The notes under the pieces: generated by a model
Told to the model about the DNA's origin: nothing
What the model saw: only the letters and a program-made list of their open reading frames with translations
Databases searched by the model: none
Assembly: GCA_002914805.1 (NCBI GenBank)
Contig: JXTB01000034.1
Span: forward strand, 865,956 to 929,955
Source: Parasponia andersonii
Lineage: Eukaryota > Streptophyta > Magnoliopsida > Rosales > Cannabaceae
Direction: 5' to 3'
DNA length: 64,000 bases
Shown: piece after piece, positions 51,382 through 64,000 of the stretch
How positions within the stretch are numbered: position 1 is the first letter of the stretch
Layout: every line of letters begins with the position of its first letter
Program-made: the position numbers and the translations under genes

Positions 51382-53200
51382 CAGAGAAAGGGTACTTTTT
51401 TTTCTACAGAAGAAAAATCAAGCATAATAATGATTAACTTTAATAAGCTTTATGGGCCATAGTTTACCCTTGTATGTTAGATAGTTAGAATTATGCAATT
51501 AATTAGATTAGTGTACTGAAAATTAAATAACAGAAATATAAATTGTTGAATTTGACATAAACGGTTACAGACAATGATCACATTAAACAACTCACATTGC
51601 TAAACAACTCAGAATCATGGATCTATGGGTATTTAAAATACTTAAAATAATATGGGTAGTTGCAAACATGGTCGTATTATACAACTCAACATGCTAAATA
51701 ACTCATCTTTATGGATCTGCGGATATTTAAAACGCATAATTTAAATATTAGTGATTGTATTAGCACAATAAATATTGTTATTTAGTTAGCACTATACAAG
51801 GAAATAGAACATAAGAAATGATAGACTGAGTAACTCAAAATTCCAAAACTTACAAAATAATAATTGTGATACTAATAATAATTAATAATATAATAATATA
51901 TAAGATATGTATATATATGTGTATATATATATATACGTGTGAGCTTCTATAATACTTAGACTTATAGCCTTGGTTTGATTATAAAAAATATGTTTTTTTA
52001 AAAGGATGAAAGACTCCACGTACAAAAAGTAAAGATTGAATATATATATATTATATGTTTAGGTATATTTAAGTAATGGTAAAAATAAGAGATAGAAGAA
52101 AAAAATATATTTAGATATGAGAATAAAAATATGGAAGAAATAGAATTGAAGATCTTGGTTACAAAAGCAAAATAAGGATAAAAAAGAAGGTAAGAGAAAG
52201 GAAATTAGTTTTCTTGAATTCTTCCTAATGTTATAATATTTAGCCTATTGATAGGTGTACAAGAGACAAGTCAGCCACTTTTTGTATGACTCAAGCTCCA
52301 CATTATTTGATACCTTGTATACATGTATTAATGGAGTTAGTTAAAAAGGCAACTAATTAATTTACGGCATCTAGATGCTTTCGACGGTTCAATTGGGATA
52401 GTGACACATGACAGTTGTTGATTGGATAAAACTTTTGCTTGATATTTGATAAATTTCTCACGAGGAGTTGATACTTGTCTTTAGATTGCCAAAATCTACT
52501 TATCTAATTTTTGACATTTTTGACATGTCATATATTTTTATATTGTATAATTATCACATATTTTATGATTTAATATTTTAGTTAGTAACTAATTATTAAA
52601 TTTTTTTACACTTTAAAATATATATAATATTATATGCCAATGCCAAATTTTAGCATTAAAAAAATTCTTATTTTATGTTAAAATTAATAGAAATTTTAGC
52701 GTGTACTATTTCTTATACCAAAATAACACATGTCAAAATTCAGTAAAAGTTGTAAATTTAAAATATTTGTATGTGGAATATGGATGGTAATTGAATAATA
52801 GATAATAATAGTTAATCGACAAAAAAATTATTTAAATAAAAAAATTATTTAAATAAAAATACCATTATTTAAAATATATGCATAAAGAAGAAAAGGGTAT
52901 GCAAACTTATGACATTCTATCATGCTAAAATTTTGTATTAGCACAACCTTTTGTATTACATATGGTCCAACCTATATGAAATAAACCTTCATATCTATGG
53001 ATGGATATATGAGATTGAGATCTCAGAACACCACTCAATTAGGTTGTAAGTCACTTTTTTTTTTCAGGTTACTTTTAGCTATAAGCTTAATATCATTTTC
53101 TTTTTATGAAAGTTACCTTTACCCTTGTATTTAATTTACAAATGCAACAATGGACTGACCAATTTGGTGCATTTTATTTGAGGAAATTTGATTTTTTATG
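50402..53200. other. Intergenic, AT-rich, with dispersed repeat debris
   Basis: 50430-50720 reads like the 'ggtccctaac...tttttgtaacatttaagtcc' type of plant dispersed repeat. The remainder is low-complexity A/T sequence, including an AT microsatellite listed separately and short AT runs near 51905-51935. No coding signal. Confidence 0.5.
51324..51377. repeat. (AT)27 microsatellite
   Basis: An uninterrupted run of AT dinucleotides over 54 bases. It creates a spurious ORF with alternating Ile and Tyr. Confidence 0.97.
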
Positions 53201-53211
53201 GTATTTTTTTA

Positions 53212-53595
53212 GAAAAATTGAAAAATCCCGGAATTTGAAATTGTTTTGAAAAATCTCGAATTTAATTATAAAAATACTACTTTTAAAAGTATTGAGAAAA
53301 ATACCACTTTTTATTGATTCATGAGATACTTAAGGTAACTAGTCGAGTTACCTGAGATAACTTGAACAGTTACTAAGTAACTGGATTGGTTACTTTAAGT
53401 AACCTAACTAGTTACTTGAAGTAACTGTTACTTCGAGTACTATTTAAAAATGCCAAATTTAAAGAAAAAATTGTATTTTTCTAAATATTTTTTTTAATGT
53501 TATTTTTCTAATAATACGTTTAAAAAGTGATATTTTTCTAAATCAATCCTAGATTTTTCAAAAGAATGAGTCCATCCGGGATTTTTCAATTTTTG
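53212..53595. repeat. Hairpin element with GTTACT/AGTAAC-rich core, copy 1
   Basis: Terminal inverted repeats: AAAAATTGAAAAATCCCGGA at 53213-53232 and its complement at 53575-53594. The inverted similarity continues inward for about 90 bases. The middle (53330-53440) holds at least eight GTTACT / AGTAAC or GTTACC / GGTAAC copies in both orientations. There is no coding capacity. Confidence 0.7.
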
Positions 53596-55300
53596 GTATC
53601 TTGGGCTTGGAATTTTGTAAATAGCCCATTTTATTTTGAACAAGTCCACAGTGGGTTACATGGCGAGTCGGTCTATTCCATGATTTACTAAGTCAAACTG
53701 GCCCATAAAAGGGAAATGCTTAGTCTAGTCCATTCTATGGGCCTTTATATTTGGGCCATGATAAGCTAAGTCGCAAGCTTGAGTAAGGTGGCCCACGTGC
53801 TTTGGTTGGGCCCCGTCCATGAATGATACTTTCTTTTATTAATTACTAAAAAATAATTTGTAAAGAAAGATTATTTTTTTTAATAATTTAATTTGTGAGC
53901 CAAGATAGAACGGCTCATTGTGGGATAGTCCAATCTAATCTAGCTCATAATTTTAGGCTGACTAGTTAGTAGGCCTTGATATACGTAGGTTCGGCCTGTT
54001 TCATTTAAAATACGTATCAAGCCAAGATAAGCTGACGCCAATCTGACACTGTAACAAGATGGGCTTGGATGGGCCCGCCAAGTTCGAATCGTATTGCATA
54101 TCTATTTCTTATAATAATAAATTATTAAAAAAAGACCTTCAATTATACACTTTTTGTAATTTTAACCACATATTTTGATCTGTATAAATTTATATCTTCA
54201 CACTAAAATTTTCTACAAATTTGTACTAGCATGAAATGACAAATTTACCTATCATTTAACATTGAATCCTTGAGAGTAACTTATTCATGTTATTAAAGAC
54301 TTACGTCTTACTAAAAATACCATAAAATAAATACTATTAAAATTTAAACATTAAAATTAAAAAATAACAAATTTCTTTAAAAAAAAATATCAAGACATTA
54401 TTTTTGTTGAAAAAAAAAGTCTCCTTTAAAGATATATTTCTTATGAATAAAATACTAAAATTTCAAAAAACAAATTACAGGCTTCAAATTAAATTTAAAT
54501 TTCAAAATAACATTAAAAAAAAAAAAGCAACAATATTTAATACTTAAAACATTAGCAACCAAGTTATGAAGTAAAATAAAATTCCAACCCAAAATACTAA
54601 ATGAGACAATCTCAATTGGTCTATAATTTTTGAGAGTATGTTTGAGAGGAGAGTAGTTTAAATCCTAATTAAACCCATTTATGTATAAATAATTTTTTTT
54701 TAAAAAAAAATTGAATCCAAAATATCAAGAACGAAAATTTCCTTTCTGTCCTTCTAACAAATGGATCAAACGCAACCGTAGCATCATATTGGATTAACTT
54801 ATACCGCGTGTCCTAAACTTCTCAATCATCAATCTCAGTAGCAATCCAAATCCCAATGGAAAACACCACCTAATCTCAAATTTACCATACAACACTCTTT
54901 CTGCTCCTAAATCGTCGGATCCTTTTTTAAAAGGAAAAAAAAAAAAAAAAAAAAAAAAAGAGAAGAGAGAGAGAGAGAAAGGAAGTCTTGTGGCTATATG
55001 TGATAGAAAGATGTGGTGTTTGGGATTATTAGAGGAGGTTAACCATAGATCTATGAGACTAACGAAGAAGATGATAGATCCATGAGACATACGTTTGACA
55101 GCTTTAATTCCTAATTTTTGATTCGTCCACGATGGAGACCATTGTTATGACAACCACCAAGGGAGGCAAAGCAAAGCCCAAGACCACCAGCATAAAACAA
55201 ATATGAAAATTAGGCCTTGTACAGATTTTTAGCAAAAAAAAAAAAAAAATAGAAAAATAGAGTGGGCTGAATTTTTTTCTAAATCTGGTACAGTTTTTAT
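53596..55300. other. Intergenic, AT-rich, nothing recognised
   Basis: Homopolymer-rich sequence with an A run and GA run at 54930-54980. No gene or element that I can support. A 24-codon ORF at 55132 was not accepted. Confidence 0.45.
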
Positions 55301-55457
55301 TAGAAAAATACCAATTTTTAAAATAGTAACTAATAAACGATAACCAGTTTTCGAGTATTGGTAACTAGTAAACAAATATATTTATAATGTGTATATAACT
55401 GATAATTGGTAATTAGTAATTGGTAACTAGTAATTATTTTAAAAATAATATTTTTCT
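55301..55457. repeat. Hairpin element with AGTAAC/GGTAAC-rich core, copy 2
   Basis: The left arm TAGAAAAATACCAATTTTTA (from 55301) has its inverted match at AAAAATAATATTTTTCTA (ending 55458). The core contains AGTAAC, GGTAAC, GGTAATT and TAGTAATT motifs repeatedly. The arm wording and core motif are the same as in the element at 53212-53595. Confidence 0.55.
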
Positions 55458-56164
55458 AAAAACTGGTTAAAAAGTATTATCTAATAAAAACTCTATGGGA
55501 ATTTAAAAAAAAACATTGACCTCCGTATTTTTATAATTCTTTTCGATTTTAAGTAAAAGTGTTGGAAACTCAAAATAAAGTAGTCAAATTTGGCACATAG
55601 GGTATATATTTTGCAAAAATTGTTAATATAAAAGTATAAATTTGCACCAGCAAACTATAGAGTTAAAAGATATAATTGAGGGTTTTTTTATTGTTTACTC
55701 TTTTTATAAAACTGATTCATTTCAGCATTTTTCCTTTGGATTAATTATGATATTTTTTAATAGTATTTAATTTTAAATGATCCAAAATTTGGCGGAAAAA
55801 AAAAAAGACTTAAAATTCCCCACCTAAAACGAAAAAATAAAATAAGCCTGCCAGATGGTGCAATATAACTAGACATTGAGAAATTTACAATAACGCGCAG
55901 TTACTCCAGTTTTGCTTCTTACAGATAACGTAACGGTAACGTGGCACCTGGATTCAAGCAAAAGCAGTACCGCCATTTTGAATTTGAAAATATCTCTCTC
56001 TCTCTCTCTCTCTCTCTTCCGTAACGGCCAAATCAACTCCTCTTATTTTTTCACTACTACCACTTCTTCCCCAAGTTTTCAGCCCATTTCTCAATCGCAC
56101 CTCACTCTCTCTCTCTCTCTCTCTCCACTCTCTCTTCGTCCTCTCTCTAGCTAGAGCCTCAGCA
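55458..56164 (+). promoter_or_regulatory. Upstream region and 5' UTR of the DUF936 gene
   Basis: AT-rich sequence gives way after about 55860 to a C/T-rich leader with (TC)n runs at 55993-56016 and 56105-56125. The sequence before the start is GCAATGGC, a good plant start context. No clear TATA box. Confidence 0.5.
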
Positions 56165-59219
<3,055 letters not shown>

Positions 59220-60047
59220 TCTTGATTTCTTTCTCTGTTTTTTTTTTTAATTTATTATTGTAAAATCTAGATTCATCTCGTCTTTTGTGAAGTTTATTCT
59301 ATTGCGTTTCAATTTGCTTTCTTGCAAATTATCCAAAATCTTTGAATTTTGGCATCTTAATTCAAGTTGTGAAGGATGGTACTTATCATCTAATCGTCTT
59401 ATTTAGCTTTTAACTTTGTTTATTAATAGTGACGTTTGAATGGAATTTTTTGTTTTTACTTCGTGATTTTAATATAATGACTAGAATAATATTAGTAAAT
59501 TTATTTAAAAAAATTTATAATTAATACATATATAAATATAGAATTTATTTTAAAAAATGCGTAAATGAATTAGTCAATTTTTTTATTTTTTTATAAAAAA
59601 TAAAAATAGTGAAAAATACTCAATAATCATAAATCAATCTCAATTATCTTATTTATTAGAAAAAAAATAACAAAAAATATATAAATTTTAAACTGATTTA
59701 CGTATAACTTTTTAAAATAAATTCTTTTAATGTAGTTGCTTTATTCATTGTTTTTTTTATTTAAGAAAATAACTTATTCATAATATGAAAATTATGCTAC
59801 TTTGAATTTTATCTTTTATACAGTAAAAAAAAATTTATGAAATATTGAAGATACAATAATACATATAGTTTAAATTAAAGGTAATAAAAAAATTAAACTT
59901 TAAATTAAATTTTCAAAATGAATTGAAAATTTATATATTGGATGAGATGACTTATTATTATAGATTTATTTCTAAATTAATTAAATTTACTCATCTATAG
60001 AGTAAAAATAAAAATATTAATTGAAAACTCACCCTAATATATATAAG
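59220..60047. other. 3' UTR and AT-rich intergenic sequence
   Basis: 3' end of the DUF936 gene followed by very A/T-rich sequence. Nothing recognised. Confidence 0.5.
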
Positions 60048-60479
60048 TTGTCAATCTAGTAGTTATTTTTTTAACCTATATTTAGATATATTTTTTTAGC
60101 CGTAGGATCATCATCTAATGGTGATCCAAAGGTTATAATGAGGTGTATAAAAAGACGTACATTATTAATGTTATTTTTCTATCTTACTTTTTACAATAAA
60201 AAATATGGACGATAAATTTTCATTGGTCAAAATGATACCTATGTATAGATAAAAGAAAATTATTGAATTAGTGCTTATATATATATTTTTTTATTGGATA
60301 TATATGGATAATAATTTAGTAGGTTTTTTTTCTTTTGGCCAATGAAAATTTATTGTGCATATTTTTTTATTATAAAAAATAAGATAGAGAAAAAAAACAT
60401 TAATGATATGCATTTTTTTATATATTTTATTATTAGACGATGACTTAACAGCTAAAAAAAATACATATTAGATTGACAA
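60048..60479. repeat. 432-bp foldback (MITE-like) element
   Basis: Long terminal inverted repeats: TTGTCAATCTAGTAGTTATT at 60048 matches the complement of AATACATATTAGATTGACAA ending at 60479. The similarity extends about 190 bases inward on each side, including AATTTTCATTGG (60215) versus CCAATGAAAATT (60340). The flanks are AT repeats, so a TA-type target duplication cannot be resolved. Confidence 0.75.
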
Positions 60480-62399
60480 TCATATATATATATATATATA
60501 TTTATGGATTTGGACTCTTGACAATGAATGAATTAATTAAAAGGAACGCAAATTATGGGCCATTCGAGAGTCGATATTGATTAAGCTGAAGCATAAGCTA
60601 AAAGTTAGTTCTTTTAATTTCTCAAAACACTGTTGACAATCGATTGAATTTTGTTTTAATTATTTATGAAATCTTTTCTTTTTTTTCTGCCTTCAAAAAT
60701 AGCTTTTTAGACAATTATGACACAAACACTAGTATAGCTAAAAATTAATGAGAGAATTGTAAAAGCAATTTCAAACCGATGATATTCCACTTCATTCCAG
60801 ATACATGTATACAACAATAAGAAGAACAGCAGCAGCAGCAACAACAAAAAAAGCTGTCATGCATGCAAAGTTACACTTGTGTGCAAATAAGGGCATTATC
60901 ACATTTGGCCCTACTTAAAAGTCATGGTGAAAACGAAGGTAAGTGGATAACCTCTAAATCACCTGAAAAAAAATCCTCCTTTGAATCTTTTGATGATAAA
61001 TTAAAACCCAGTAGTACACTTACCGAATTCAGGGCTTTTTACTTGTGATATCTTTGCATTGATGCAATATGGTTTTTAAAAACTGACATTATTTTATATC
61101 AATTGAATAGGTTTACCTCTTTGTTTAATATGAAAACAAAATTTCAAATAAAAGATACAATTCGACCCAATTGAACATAGAATACATGAATAATAGAACA
61201 CATTTGATCATATAGACAAAGAATTTAGATGTATCAAAATTATTATTAAATTTTTTAATACTAGTACACGTGGTATATGCGTTATTATTATTTAATTAAT
61301 ATATTAAAATTTATCACAAATAAATAAATTATATTAACTAATTAAATTATGCCAATTCACATATTATATATATAGTATTAAAAATTTGGTATAAATTTAT
61401 GATAACTTACATTCATATAATGACATGACAATTAAAAGTTTTTTTGATAGAATTATTGAACGAGTTCCACTTATAACCAAAGAGGCATTAGTTGTTGTCC
61501 TATTTAGTATAAATTCCTCATAATATATCTATATATAAAATAGGAAAAATCAGAAAAATATCTCCTTAATGGCCTAGTCAAACCATTATCCAAGCAACAT
61601 TAATAAGTTCTAGGGAAAGTTAAAAAAAAATAGTAGAATTTTAATATTGAGTTTTCCTTGAGCAAAGATGATTTTGTAGTTTTGATATGATTTATATTAA
61701 TCAAATGAATAGTTTTTGTTGTTTCTAAAAACTTGAGATTTTTTTTTTTTGAAAACAAGTGTATTTTTATAATGCAAAATATCTTTATAATAACAGATTG
61801 AATTGGGAGAGAAAGTCTTCTGATAGATAAGTCAATTTTCTACGCCGAAAACTATCTTTGCTAATCCACAAATAAAAAATTGACTATGATGCAAGGAAAA
61901 AAAAAAACTAAATACATTCAATGGTAAATAAATTGTCAATACAACTGACTCCAATACTTGGAGATTTTCGGCCAACATCCTTGATCGGTAAGAATACTAA
62001 CCCTTTTATAGCTAGCAAGCTTACGATCTCACCATGATCATCGTTCTTGAAATGTTTATAGTTGTCAAATGTGTCTTTTGCTTATCATGTGTATATAAGC
62101 TATTATATCCTACCGAAGGAGGAGACCATAGTCTCCCTCCTTCAAACTTCATAATTAGTTTTTTTATTGTACATTTAATTTATTCTTCTTATATCTATCG
62201 TGACAAAAGAACAAAGATCTAAATTTATAATAAGATATATATAAAAATTCAGATAAAATAAAAGATGTTCATTCTTTTTTTTCTTGAGACTAAATCCAAC
62301 AATTTTTCCTAAATTCTTGAGATTTTTTGAAATTTTATCTTTTTTTTTTTTTGCAATAAGTCTTGATAAAGAGAAACACGGTCCACATGAATGACACTT
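60480..62399. other. Intergenic, nothing recognised
   Basis: AT-rich sequence with a CAG/CAA repeat near 60828-60848 and short homopolymers. The short frames at 60863-61048 and 62034-62222 show no family that I know. Confidence 0.45.
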
Positions 62400-62550
62400 G
62401 GAAGTGGTAGCATAGTGGTAACTGACGATTAATCCGTGGCTTTCTCTCATATTCGCCAAAGATTTGAGTCCTTCAGTCTTTCTTTGCCTAACCTCATAGC
62501 CATGACATTGGTTTAGGCTCATAGCCATGATATTGGTTTTTTGGTGAATG
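62400..62550 (+). mobile_element. tRNA-derived SINE-like sequence
   Basis: A perfect polymerase III A box TAGCATAGTGG at 62408-62418 and a B-box-like GATTTGAGTCC at 62461-62471 (9 of 11 match to GGTTCGANTCC), 53 bases apart. The text between (GTGGCTTTCTCTCATATTCG) resembles plant SINE heads. A short direct repeat ('catagccatga') follows at 62499 and 62521. The end and the target duplication are not clear. Confidence 0.45.
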
Positions 62551-62823
62551 GACTAAAGATTGTGTTAATTGTTAGATTATAAATTGAATAAAATTACGGT
62601 AATTGCAAAAAAAAAAACTTAGAGATTTGAGTGGGTGTTCCGCAATTTAAACTCTAAAATTTAGATTGTACAAAATAATAATTTGAGATAATTTCTAAAA
62701 ATTAATACCTTAAGTTAACTTTTTGAATAACTTTAACTAGTATAAGATAATAATATCATAAGAATTAAAAACAATAATAAGGTTCTTAAAAAAAAAAGAA
62801 TAATAAGGACTAATTTGGTTTTA

Positions 62824-63212
62824 AGCTTTATTTGGTTAGATGGATGAGTGGAATGATGAAGAGAGAGATGAGTGGATCTTACATTATTAGGTGAGAGTGA
62901 GAGATGTAGAGAGAGAAGAAGTAGAGGAAGAAAGTCTCCCTCTGAGCGTACAAAATCCCTTCATTCCAACTTTGGAGGGATCGAAGAGAAATGAAGAAAA
63001 AAAAAGAGGAGTTAACATATATTCCCTCTAAAATAATTATAAAATAGATATTATAATAATTTTATGAATAAATATTCTTTATCTTTCTTACTTTTTATCC
63101 TACTTACTAAATAAAATAAGGGATTATAAGTCTCCTCTCTCTCCTTCACATTTTCTATCACCCCTTAATTCCCTATTCTTCCTATTCTTTATCTTTCCTA
63201 CCAAATATAGCC
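62824..63212. mobile_element. Tourist-like MITE (PIF/Harbinger type), 389 bp
   Basis: The left end AGCTTTATTTGGTTAGA and the right end, read as complement, GGCTATATTTGGTAGGA form imperfect inverted repeats. TTA flanks both sides (62821-62823 and 63213-63215), the usual 3-bp duplication of this group. The interior is GA-rich on the left and CT-rich on the right, which also folds back. Confidence 0.55.
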
Positions 63213-63215
63213 TTA

Positions 63216-64000
63216 GTGTAGGATATTATTATTTTTTCGTTATTAAAATTGGTCAAAAATCAGTTTCGGTATTAATTTTCAGAAATTCTTAATCTTAAAG
63301 TGTTATTTTACAGAATCCAAATTTTAGGTTTTAAATTGTAGAATACTCATACTTCAGGGTAATTTTTTGCAGTTCATTTTTAAAAGTAATGTAATTTTAT
63401 TTTTCTTCCATTTTTTTGCTCCAAATTCTTTAGAAAAATATATATATATATATATATATATTGTGATGACTACACCCACAAAAAAAAAGGAAAATTTGTA
63501 CATGGAATATACACAAAACTGAAAAATGATTGTAAAAAGATTATTTGGGATCAACACACTCTTTTTTTTTTTAGTAATAATAATAATCGTCTCAACACAC
63601 TCCTAATCGCGTCCAACTCCCAGACTGATATGTGCCTAATTATTTGGTGGAAATAAATGGTCCAACTAAGATTTCAACAAGAAATTCATCGATTTCAGGC
63701 TATCAGTGCAGATCAAATACGACAAAATGGAGGAAAAACAGAAAGGTACGTTATGAATAAAAGGAACAAATATGGGAAAAAAAATAAAAGTAAGGCCTTA
63801 TTTGAAAGTAAAATACAAAAACAAGATCAGTTTCACTTGAAAAAAGTTAGAGGCATGGTAGCCAAATAGGCTCCTATCTTGTTCATATCTATGTCCACGA
63901 TCTGCTTAAAATATGCCAAGTCCATAAATAAGGTGGAAAAATATAAGAAAGAAAAATAGTAGTGTATATTACGTAATAGATTTGTCCGTTATCACATGAA
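63216..64000. other. Intergenic to window end
   Basis: AT-rich with an AT run near 63437-63462. The frame at 63657-63869 is Lys/Gln-rich and not recognised. Nothing further supported. Confidence 0.45.

Noticed and set aside
51271..51462. 63-codon ORF with alternating Ile-Tyr
   Set aside because: Produced by the (AT)27 microsatellite.
54794..55090. 98-codon - strand ORF with poly-Phe
   Set aside because: The core is an A/GA homopolymer tract. No conserved motif is visible.
55132..55206. 24-codon ORF with a Lys/Thr-rich sequence
   Set aside because: It looked briefly like a histone-type N-terminus, but it is too short and no continuation in any frame supports it.
62400..62475. Functional tRNA gene
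   Set aside because: A and B boxes are present but no cloverleaf or acceptor stem can be drawn. Better read as a SINE.

Overview
The window looks like nuclear DNA of a eudicot plant. It is AT-rich, its genes carry many short GT-AG introns, its protein families are plant-specific (DVL/RTFL peptide, DUF936, GH17-X8), and long stretches are retrotransposon debris. I cannot name the species. Five protein-coding genes can be supported, all on the + strand: a 15-exon 2-oxoglutarate/Fe(II) oxygenase (736-6914), a 57-residue DVL/RTFL signalling peptide (9117-9290), an 11-exon tRNA (guanine-37 N1)-methyltransferase TRM5 (14522-18828), a two-exon GPI-anchored GH17 beta-1,3-glucanase with an X8 domain (21027-23145), and a four-exon DUF936 protein (56165-59219). 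All exon borders were read by eye from splice sites and reading-frame continuity. They are not clustered by function; this is an ordinary gene-sparse plant segment.

The left edge (1-162) is the end of an LTR related to the large element further right. 163-735 is the promoter of the oxygenase gene, with a perfect four-run G-quadruplex motif beside a TATA-like box. 6915-14521 is intergenic except for the DVL gene. It holds a G-box cluster, an antisense LTR-like remnant (about 10590-11650), a 43-bp tandem duplication and a + strand LINE scrap (about 13190-13765).

From 25643 to 50401 lies one nested transposon complex of about 24.8 kb. An old L1-type LINE on the - strand is bounded by a 16-bp target-site duplication (one mismatch) and broken by three LTR-element insertions: (A) a non-autonomous element with Athila/LARD-like features (about 27735-31390) lacking its second LTR; (B) an internally deleted Ty3/Gypsy chromovirus-like element (31626-35932); (C) an almost complete 11.07-kb Ty3/Gypsy element of Tat/Retand type on the - strand (38964-50036). 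Element C has 626-bp LTRs, a CTTGG target-site duplication, two RNase H domains and an antisense ORF on the + strand. All three LTR elements and the LINE carry stops or frameshifts.

The intergenic flanks (23146-25642, 50402-56164, 59220-64000) carry foldback or MITE-like elements: one with a duplicated left arm, a pair of hairpins with AGTAAC-rich cores, a 432-bp foldback and a Tourist-like element with a TTA duplication. They also hold one tRNA-derived SINE-like sequence and an (AT)27 microsatellite. I found no CRISPR array, rRNA, convincing functional tRNA or new multi-gene system. The observations most worth checking are the short DVL gene, the TRM5 exon 4/5 junction with no in-frame canonical splice pair at the expected place, and the nested complex with its antisense ORF.
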